From Acer yangbiense (Eukaryota > Streptophyta > Magnoliopsida > Sapindales > Sapindaceae), in contig CM017761.1 of the NCBI GenBank assembly GCA_008009225.1, forward strand, positions 682,001-746,000: 64,000 bases of DNA, in the 5' to 3' direction. Position numbers and translations under genes: made by a program. Below are positions 1 to 8,112 of this stretch, in pieces. Position 1 is the stretch's first letter, and every line of letters starts with the position of its first letter. Under the pieces are notes generated by a model. That model was not told the origin of the DNA. It did not search any database and saw only the letters and a program-made list of their open reading frames with translations.

Positions 1-34
1 TAGTAAACATATTTTTAATATATATTAAGCATAC

Positions 35-2884
35 CTTCTCATTTAATACCAATGCTGGGAAGATTGCAGCGTCCATCAAAAACGAAAAGTGTGGTGAAAC
101 TAATCTCCAGCCCTGTTTAAAATGAACTTAAAACAGTAAAGACAGGCACATAATGGTCCACATCCATCACTTAAGCAATATTCAACTATAAACCAACAAA
201 TGTGGAAGAAATTACTGGGCCTGTCTCCAGAATGTGCGAAATCACATCAAATGCTAATGATACAATCCTCTCTTGTAAGAAATCAAGCTTCTGCATAAAG
301 AAAATCGTTTTTCAAATTTCATATCCAAAAAAGCAGTATATGAGACAGCTACAGAACTAATAAAAAAGTGAGTTAAATCAGGTCATATGTCAGAGACAAG
401 CAAGATCATCCCTAAGCACCAATATAAAAATTTACTAAGGGAATTGGAATTTTTCTTTGGGAAAAGGAAACGGCAGGCGGCAGCACACTCCGAAATGACA
501 TTTTTGTGCTAAATTGAACAAGTAATGCATGGGAGTTCAAAATAATCCAGATATGCATTTGCTCAAAAGTACATGCTAACTCTGAAGCAACTGAGGATTG
601 AGAAAATCAAAAGTGAAACTTACACTGATGTTTGTGCTATATTTGACTAAATGTAGAACACACTTGACAATATCTGGCATTAACCTGAAACAGTAAGACA
701 ATAAAAATGATGAGCGACCTTGAATAGTTAAATGCTTTAACCTAAATAAATTAAATGACAAATTATAGTATTACTTATCAGAATATTTCCGGTGCCGCGT
801 AACTAAAGCACAGAAAATAAGCAAACTCCTCTTTGCTGTTTTCAACCTCAGCACATAACCATCATTCAGAGTAACGCCATAATCAAACTTCAAGGAGCCC
901 AGAATCGTAACCAGATTATGACAAAATGAAGGCAATTGAGGAGCCAGAGCAGATGACATATGCGACCTCACCTATACATTTAACCATATTTTTTTTTTAA
1001 AAAGCCAGAAGCAAAATATAAATTCAATGAGTATGCAAGTGAAACCAAAGGGACACTCCTGTAAAATTTAATGTGAAAATGGATAGAACTAATAAGCACC
1101 TGTTCTAAATTCTGGCATACACCGGCTATTATAATGAAGCATGCAAATTATGCACAGTGGCCATCTCATACTAATCAATTTTGTATAACATAATGATTGA
1201 GTATTCTTCAAGTAATTGTTGATTTAAGGATCCTTAGGTCCATTCACCATTTGTATCAGGACAAAAGTATTACTTACAGAAAAATATATGCATTTGCATA
1301 CAACAAGAAGGATCTTCTCCATTTCCAGTTCTGTTCTCCCATCAGCAGCTAACACCTGTTTCAGTCAACATAAAATCCATTACCATGAATATTCATAAAG
1401 AAATGGTGAGTGGAGATGGTAACAAAGGGAGCAGGTAATAGAACAACCTTTTCAACAAACTGACTGAATACTGCTAGCATGGGTACAAGAATTTCCTTTG
1501 AAATTAGTTCAAGCTGTGGTGGTACTGGCTCCTTGGCAACTTTAGGATTCAAAAAGTACTGGCAGGAAAATTTTGAATTTAACATCATCAGCCAGAAACC
1601 AGGAAAAATAAGAAAGAGAAATGGTTAGAGAATGAATGCGAAGTTATTAATTAAAATCACCACCATATGGCTAATGATCATAACATTGTTTATCAAATGT
1701 CTCACTTGCCATCAATGTTAATTCACTTCAAATTTTATGGATGTATCCAAAATGAATTCTACATCGATCTACATGAATGAAATTGGTCAGTGCATAATTA
1801 CCATGAAATAAAAATTGTAACCATATCAGAGAAAATCCAGCACATAGGAATAAATTAAGTACCTGAAAAGGTCTAATGATTGAATGAAGAACCATTAGGG
1901 CATTAACAGTGTTCCATCCACAATTTGCGCCATTGTTAATAAGGTTACTGTTTTGAATAGCAGACCGTAGTTCAGGTACAAGTTCAGGCCAAGAATTCTG
2001 CTTCACAAACTCGGCAACCAAAATGACCCGGAACTACCAACAAATAAAAAAAAAAATCCATGAATAATTAAGTATTACAGAGAAAACATTAAAAAAAATC
2101 AAAGAAGACACATGATATCATATGCATACTGCTTCAAGTAAAACTTTAAGAATCGCAGGTTCGGCTTCAAGCAATGCACGCAGAAGCTGGTCCTTGAATT
2201 CTTTACTGATATTTGAGCTGGAAACATCACTGTCAACATTTCGCCTGGTGAAGTTCTTTAAATATGTGGCAGCAGCAATTCGCTGCCCTTGATTTTGACC
2301 TCCTATTGTATACAAAAACTTACACCAACATCAAAATCAAGCAAAGAAATTCGAACCAAAACTGTTTGGACCAAACGAAGTAAAACGTTTAATGATACCA
2401 AAACTGCATAATAATATCCCAAACAAACCCCCACACTATATTTGACTTGACTGAGATCACTTTTTCATAAATATAGTTTGTCAACATTTCCACTAAAATT
2501 TATTTGTTTCCGTTTAATTTCACTAAAAGAGCTTCATTAAATCATCAATTGTTCGTGTAGGTTCAAAATTTGTTAAAAGAGCTTAATTTAGATATCAATT
2601 GAACAGGCAGATTCAAAATCAGCTAAAACGAGCTTAAAACAGTCACTACTGAGCTCAATTGAGCTGAATTTATCGCGTCTAATGAGATATAAATAAAACA
2701 ATGAAATCAAAAAGCTAAACGGAGATGAAATATTACCGGCGGCAATGGAGAGGAGAGAGAAAGAGAAGTGAGGGAGAATAGAGAGGCGATCGAGAACGTC
2801 GGTAGCAGTATGGACAACGTTTACGTCGACACTGAGCGTGTCGTTTAGCAGCTGAGCCACCTGATTGACGACGACGACGTCCAT
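35..2884 (-). CDS. Importin-beta family (ARM/HEAT repeat) nuclear transport receptor, N-terminal part
   Basis: Nine exons on the minus strand join in phase: 2737-2884, 2130-2302, 1863-2033, 1448-1558, 1278-1355, 775-971, 624-684, 216-290 and 35-112, giving the first 364 residues; the gene continues beyond the left edge. The protein starts MDVVVVNQVAQLLNDTL and contains GQNQGQRIAAATYLKN, the helix pair typical of the N-terminal region of importin-beta/CAS-type receptors, followed by alpha-helical repeats (for example LVAEFVKQNSWPELVPEL). Members bind cargo and RanGTP and move cargo through nuclear pores; the cargo here is unknown. It resembles an Arabidopsis importin-like protein I recall as At3g17340. 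The exon 4 donor (GTTGTT) is weak. A partial copy of its first exons lies at 4065-4895. Confidence 0.88.
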
Positions 2885-3013
2885 GGTCGTAATCTGGTTC
2901 TGGTTCGCGGGTTTTTTCGTTTCAAGAAAGAAAGTACAAAATAAAACCCTAGAAATTTGTAGAGCTAATCAAGTGGAGCCCCAAAAAAAAAATTGGGCGG
3001 GAAAAATGAAATG

Positions 3014-3086
3014 TGGAGATGCGGGGTATCGAACCCCGTACCTCTCGCATGCAAAGCGAGCGCTCTACCATGTGAGCTACATCCCC
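3014..3086 (-). tRNA. tRNA-Ala (anticodon TGC)
   Basis: Read on the minus strand, 73 nt fold as a cloverleaf. The acceptor stem pairs GGGGATG with CATCTCC and the discriminator base is A. The D arm is GCTC..GAGC, the anticodon stem is CTCGC/GCGAG with loop TTTGCAT (anticodon TGC, alanine), and the T arm is CGGGG TTCGATA CCCCG. No intron is present. A T-run at 3002-3006, eight bases past the gene, fits an RNA polymerase III terminator. It lies upstream of the importin gene in the same orientation. All stems pair (one G-U in the acceptor), so it looks functional. Confidence 0.97.
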
Positions 3087-3460
3087 GTCATGTCCAAAAT
3101 AACTAATAATTAGATATTAATCAGATTAATTCAGTTTGTCAACCATAACCGGTATTTAAACGACGGTGGATTGGTTCGCAAACTAAACGTCAACTACTCC
3201 AGCTTAAGCTGGGTTATTTGATTCGACGATGGGCATTGAGTCACTCGAAACACAGCTATTGATGTCGTTTTGGTTGTTCTTCTTCTTCCTTTTCTTGCAC
3301 CAAATTTTCATCCATTTTCAACTCCATCGATTTTGGGGGTTTCGAGATTTTTTCAACCAAAGCTGATGTTGAATCATCGTTATGGTTGGACAGTTCACAG
3401 TTGGTAAAGGTAGACTATACGAAGTTTGAAACGCATGGTTTTGTATTTTGTAGTGTTCAA

Positions 3461-3701
3461 TACTGACGTGAGCAAGCACGTCATTGGATTCTGATGATGT
3501 GAAAATCCACGTCACGGCCGACGTCTGGCATAATCGGTCACTTTAGCGAATCCTCGTGCACGTCAGGAGTGGACCCGTGACGTGCCTGGATACGTCACGG
3601 TCTATTATTGACGTGGATGCAATGTCAGGAGATGGGCTGGACTTACTTTAATTTAAGTGGCCCAAGAAGAGTGTTGAAGCACGGAAACTCCATGCACCAA
3701 C
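3461..3701 (+). repeat. ACGTCA/TGACGT-rich dispersed repeat, copy 1
   Basis: About 240 bp packed with ACGTCA or TGACGT motifs, running from tactgacgtgag to ggaaactccatgcaccaa. It is closely similar to 6676-6907 (same strand, through the tandem duplication) and to the reverse complement of 52791-53010, about 49 kb away. Shared blocks include cacgtcacggccgac and gtgacgtgcc. No clear terminal inverted repeat or target duplication was found. Confidence 0.75.
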
Positions 3702-4064
3702 GAGTAACACTAATTAAATCTGAACAGACAGTCCAAACCAAACAGCCGTGGCCCTCGTCATCTATCACCAGTTTCACCACCACCACCATGCGCAGACGGC
3801 AGAGCCTCATTTCCCGGTGGCCGCCGTGGTTACAGTCAACCTAGTGAAGAATTATAATTTATATGGCATTTATATTTTCATGAACCATATGCAAATACAT
3901 GGAAGAAGTAATTACTGCATAAAATTATGGAAAACATATGCATTTTTCAATTGAAAGAAACGTCTGAATTAGATTTAATTAAAAGTTTGAATAACTGAAT
4001 TTACCATATATGCACAGTCCACATAGTAAATCTGTTTGCAAAAACAACACTGAATAATCAATTG
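3702..4064. other. Non-coding tail of duplication unit 1
   Basis: AT-rich sequence with no convincing gene. Short open frames near 3608-3954 contain runs of His codons and lack conserved features. Similarity to 7221-7439 marks the end of the duplicated unit. Confidence 0.6.
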
Positions 4065-4895
4065 AGGCCAAGAATTCTGCTTCACAAACTCAGCAACCAA
4101 AATGACCCGGAACTACCAACAAAGAACAAATAAATAAAAAATCCATGAATAATTAAGTATTACAGAGAAAAGATTAAAAAAAATCAAAGAAGACATATGA
4201 TATCGTATGCATACTGCTTCAAGTAAAACTTTAAGAATCGCAGGTTCCGCTTGAAGCAATGCATGCAGAAGCTGGTCCTTGAATTCTTTACTGATATTTG
4301 AGCTGGAAACATCACTCTCGACATTTCGCCTCGTGAAGTTCTTCAAATATGTGGCAGCAGCAATTCGCTGCCCTTGATTTTCACCTCCTATTGTATACAA
4401 AAACTTACACAAACATCAAATTCAAGCAACAAAATTCGAATCAAGAGTTCAAGACTGTTAGGACCAAACGAAGTAAAACATAAAGTGTGTGTTTAATGCT
4501 ACCAAACACTGCATAATAATAACCCAAACGAACCCCCACACTATATTTTGACTTGACTGAGATAACTTTTTCACATATATATTTTGTCAACATTTCCTCT
4601 AAATTTTATTTGCTTTCTTTTAATTTCACTAAATGAGCTTAATACAATCATCAATTGTTCGTGTAGGTTCAAAATTTGCTAAAAATACTTAATTTAGTCA
4701 TCAATTGAACATGCAGATTCAAATTCAGCTAAAACTAACTTAAAACAGTCACTACTGATCGAGCTCAATTGAGCTGAAGCTATCGCGTTGTATGAGATAA
4801 CAACAAAACAACGAAATCAAAAGGCGAAGATTTAAGCAATATTTCCGGAGGCAATGGAGAGGAGAGAGAAAGGGAAGTGTGGAAGAAACAGGAAA
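4065..4895 (-). pseudogene. Truncated duplicate of importin exons 1-3
   Basis: A partial copy of the importin gene at 35-2884. The exon 2 copy (4215-4387, 173 bp) keeps frame and both splice borders. Only the first ~48 bp of exon 3 remain (4065-4112), where the duplication breaks. Exon 1 (about 4850-4895) has decayed into a GA-rich tract and lost its start codon region. The copy therefore cannot make an importin. Exon 2 differs from the parent at few positions, so the duplication is not very ancient or exon 2 has been kept by gene conversion. Confidence 0.88.
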
Positions 4896-4964
4896 GAGGA
4901 CAGAGAGAGAGAGAGAGCTAGAGAGCTGATAGTCTGATACACGAAAAATGAAATAGTCTCACAC

Positions 4965-5015
4965 TCCCACATCGAAACAAAGAAGAAATGACAAGTAACC
5001 ACTCACCTATATAAA
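4965..5015 (+). promoter_or_regulatory. Plant snRNA promoter: USE and TATA box
   Basis: TCCCACATCG at 4965-4974 matches the upstream sequence element of plant U-snRNA genes, and TATATAAA lies at 5008-5015. The 33-bp gap between them is the spacing of RNA polymerase II type plant snRNA genes; the pol III type is about ten bases shorter. The predicted start about 30 bp past the TATA box coincides with the start of the U5-like sequence at about 5042. Confidence 0.85.
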
Positions 5016-5041
5016 CAACGGTTCCAGCTTCACTGAAATTT

Positions 5042-5170
5042 ACGGAGCCGTGCGATGAGCACAAAGCGAACTATTATTTTGCCTTTTATTAAAGAATACT
5101 GTGTGTTCGCCGCTTATAGCGGCACACGATTATTTTTATAGCAGCATACGATTATTTTTGGAGGGTATTT
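5042..5170 (+). ncRNA. U5 spliceosomal snRNA gene or young pseudogene
   Basis: Downstream of a correctly spaced USE and TATA box, the sequence has the plant U5 hallmarks: a GAGCCGTG-like 5' end, the AAAGCGAACTATT stem strand, a loop I core GCCTTTTA, the returning strand AAAGAATAC, and a candidate Sm site (gattatttttgga) near 5151-5163. U5 loop I holds exon ends in the spliceosome. Changes from the usual plant sequence as I recall it are a C-to-A in the loop I stem that makes one A.G mismatch, and C-to-T changes at the loop edge. An ATTATTTTT-containing segment before the Sm site is duplicated. These suggest a variant or decaying copy with an intact promoter. Confidence 0.75.
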
Positions 5171-5243
5171 CAAATAAATCCCCCATCAATTTTAGTTTAG
5201 GATTTAATTTTTCATTTTTAACTTGTTTATCTGCATTTTACTA

Positions 5244-5725
5244 CGCCCGAACACGTCAATGCTAAGTGACGACGTCGCTTTCACTTTGTCAGTATTGGGC
5301 CGATTCAATTTGTGAATTCCAAGGCCCATTTAAACAGAATTGTTGGTTATCTACTGGCGTGTCCATTTATAACCCTGACTGTGCACGTCACTACATACTG
5401 ACGACGTCGTTTTTACTCTAACGAGGATTAGGCCGATTCAATTCGTGAAGGCCAAAATTAACAGAAATGTTAAACTTTCACGTGCCATTTTTACTCAGTG
5501 TGCACGTCACAACATAGTGACGATGTCGTTTTTATTTCAGCAAGGATTGGGCTTTTGAATTCGAGAAAGCCCAATCTCAAAATAAAAACAGAAATGTTGG
5601 TTGTGACGTGTCCATTTTTACTCTGTCTGGGCACGTCGAAATGTAGTGACGACGTCGTTTTTAATTTTGCGAGGTTTGGTCCAATTCAATTCCCGAAGGC
5701 CCACTCAAAATAAACAGAAATGTTT
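5244..5725 (+). repeat. Minisatellite, four copies of about 119-132 bp
   Basis: Four imperfect direct repeats, each with a cacgtc..tgacgacgtcg core followed by a gaggattgggc-like block, cgattcaattcg, aaggccca and aacagaaatgttgg. The cores begin near 5267, 5399, 5518 and 5647. Open frames across it are fortuitous. It is followed by a TTA-rich simple repeat at about 5737-5762. Confidence 0.85.
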
Positions 5726-5736
5726 TTTTTTTTTTA

Positions 5737-5768
<32 letters not shown>

Positions 5769-5927
5769 TTGTATATGGTTCATGTTTGTTACAGAAACTA
5801 TAAGAAAAATAATACATAGTTGTAGACTTGTAGTAACATCAATACTTTTTCTATTAAAATCAACACATCAAGTTTCTTTCCGATTGTCACAACAAGACCT
5901 CACTCATTAAAAAATTAAAAAAATTGG

Positions 5928-6224
5928 TTACTTGGTCCTGAACAAGAGACTTTTTGCTGGCGGAAGAAGTGTCACAAATCCTCTCTCAGGATTTGAGTAC
6001 TTTATATACACAGTCTTCAACTTACTTTCTCCAAGTTTTGAATGAAAGTACACCAGCAATTTAACACAATCCATGAGCTGTGCTTAAGAGAATCCTGTAT
6101 GAAGCTTCAATGTCTTGGTCCAAAGAGGGGTTTTGTTGAGTGTACAACGAGCAGCATTGACTGCTAAGGCAATAACCATTGATGGACAGAACATTATAGT
6201 GTCATAATTCATCATACCCAAATT
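5928..6224 (-). pseudogene. Cyclin-B C-terminal domain gene fragment
   Basis: Reading 6224 to 5928 on the minus strand gives, uninterrupted by introns, LGMMNYDTIMFCPSM, then ARCTLNKTPLWT..TLKLHTGFS, a stop, then AQLMDC.KLL..FHSKLGESKLKTVY.KYSNPERG..LLPPAKSLL. This is the C-terminal cyclin fold of plant B-type cyclins, which activate CDKs at mitosis. The stop (TAA near 6084-6086) replaces the Glu normally found in GFSE, a single-base change. No N-terminal cyclin box or start is visible, so it is a captured, dead fragment. The right end abuts the duplicated tRNA block. It lies inside the private insert of unit 2. Confidence 0.82.
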
Positions 6225-6247
6225 ATTTTTAGGGTAAATTACAAATA

Positions 6248-6320
6248 TGGAGATGCGGGGTATCAAACCCTGTACCTCTCGCATGCAAAGCGAGCGCTCT
6301 ACCATGTGAGCTACATCCCT
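6248..6320 (-). pseudogene. Decayed tRNA-Ala (TGC) copy
   Basis: Duplicate of the tRNA at 3014-3086. The anticodon arm is unchanged, but the first base is A (A-C mismatch in the acceptor stem), the T stem has an A-C mismatch (CAGGG against CCCCG), and the invariant TTC of the T loop is TTT, which harms the B box. Probably inactive. Confidence 0.88.
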
Positions 6321-6675
6321 GTCATGTCCAAAATAACTAATATATTGTAATTAATCGATAATCTAGGTTTCAGTTAATTCGGTTTGACAACCATAACCCA
6401 ATATTTAAAACAATGGTGGATTGGTTCGTAGATTAAACGTCAACTCCAGCTTGAGCTGGGTTATTTGATTCAATGATCGAGTCACCGGAAACACAGTTGT
6501 TGATGTCCTTTTGGTTGTTTCTTCTTCTTCTTCCTTTTCTTTGACTCAATTTCCATCGATTTTTTTAAACCAAAGCTGACGTTGAAATGTTGAATCATCG
6601 TTAATTCGTTATGGTTGGTAAAGGTGGACTATACGAAGTTTGAAACGCATCGTTTTATATTTTTATAATGTTCAG

Positions 6676-6907
6676 TACTGACTTAGCTGATTCGCTGACG
6701 TGAGTGAACACGTCATTGGATTCTGGTGATGTGAAAATCCACATCACGGCCGACGTCTGGCATAACCGGTCACTTTAGCGAATCCTTATGCACATCAAGA
6801 GCGGACCATGTCACGGTCGACTCTTGACGTGGATACAATGTCAGGAGATGGGCCGGACTTAAGTGGCCCAAGAAGAGTGTTGAAGCAGGGAAACTCCATG
6901 CACCAAC
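6676..6907 (+). repeat. ACGTCA/TGACGT-rich dispersed repeat, copy 2
   Basis: Copy of 3461-3701 carried by the tandem duplication. It keeps gacgtgagtg, cgtcattggattctg, atcacggccgacgtctgg and aaactccatgcaccaa, with small deletions. Confidence 0.75.
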
Positions 6908-7455
6908 GTGTAATATGTGTTAAATTCGAACAGCCTAAAAGGCCCAAAACCAAACACTAAGCTAGATGTGGTGGTCGTGGGCCCTCATCATCTATCATCA
7001 GTTTCACCACCACCACCGTGCACAGCGGCAGAGCCTCATTTCCCGGTAGTCACCGTGGTTACCTAATTATGAGCATTTCTCTGCTTAAAGATGTTGTTTT
7101 TAATAAAAACTTTTTATACACATTTTGGAGCCACTTTTTTAACAGTGACAGTGATTTTGACTTTGGTCCTTCTAATATGCGCAAGCGCAAAGTTCACCAT
7201 AGCCAATAAGCTGAACTCTTATGGCATAATCTGGAAAATAATTATAATTTATATGGCATATATATTTTCATGAACTATGTACAAATATATATAGAAGTGC
7301 ATAAAATTATCGAAAACATGTGCATTTTACAATTGGAAGAAACGTCTGAACTAGATTTAAATTAAAAGTTTGAATAACTGAATTTACCATACGCAGTCCA
7401 AATAGAAAATCTGTTGCAAAAACAACACTGAATCAATTAATCGACAGAGACGACA

Positions 7456-8068
7456 TCACAAAATCATTTGAAGTGCTAATAACGCTCCTGTAAACAAAAA
7501 AACCGCATGGGAAAATGTCCTTGAAGCATGGGCCCCTCCTTCATAGCTCCCAGTACCTGGAGGTGAATATTCACAAGTAAATTTAAAAATAAAATATAAA
7601 AAAACAAAAAAGTTAATATTATCGATTCATCATAGTCCTCATTATCCAATGACTTTATCTAGATGGATTCAAATTTCAATTGTTAAATTACATATAGTCT
7701 AAATGGTCATAAAAATTTAAGACATGGTTAGGTAATTATTTTGTCTCTTTTTTCAACTTTTTGACTAAACAATAAACTTTTTATATAATCTTCATTGGTG
7801 CCATCTAATATGATAATTAACATAATAACGTCATATTAATGCACTAAGACCATCTCCAACCCAAATAGTATTTTTGGTGCAACTAGACCTGACAAGGTTC
7901 CGGTTCGAACCGTGGAACCGGAATCGGAACCGGTTTTTCGATTCCGGTTCTAGTTTTCATAAAACCGGCCGGTTCCGACGGTTTTTTTTTTTTTTTTTTT
8001 TAAATCCTAAATTATTTATAACCTAAAATCTAATCCTTATTTCTGAACTTTGATACATCATACGTATC

Positions 8069-8112
<44 letters not shown>

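Larger units (their letters stand above)
1986..4064. repeat. Tandem segmental duplication, unit 1
   Basis: Unit 1 runs from inside importin exon 3, through exons 2 and 1 and the tRNA-Ala, to about 4064. The same order recurs from 4065 to about 7439: importin exon 3 fragment, exon 2, degraded exon 1, tRNA-Ala, ACGTCA-rich repeat, and an AT-rich tail with aaaacaacactgaat near its end. At the junction the tail of unit 1 meets ggccaagaattctgc from inside exon 3. Confidence 0.85.
4065..7439. repeat. Tandem segmental duplication, unit 2 with private insert
   Basis: Second unit of the duplication. It differs from unit 1 by an extra ~1.3 kb between the degraded importin exon 1 and the tRNA copy (about 4900-6240), holding a U5 snRNA-like gene, a minisatellite and a cyclin fragment. 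There is also a smaller private stretch around 7085-7220. Confidence 0.82.

Noticed and set aside
4113..4412. 99-codon frame with importin similarity as a separate gene
   Set aside because: It is the orphan exon 2 copy with intron read-through; start and other exons are missing.
6084..6305. 73-codon frame as a small gene
   Set aside because: It fuses the pseudo-tRNA strand with the cyclin fragment, which continues past the stop in the same frame.
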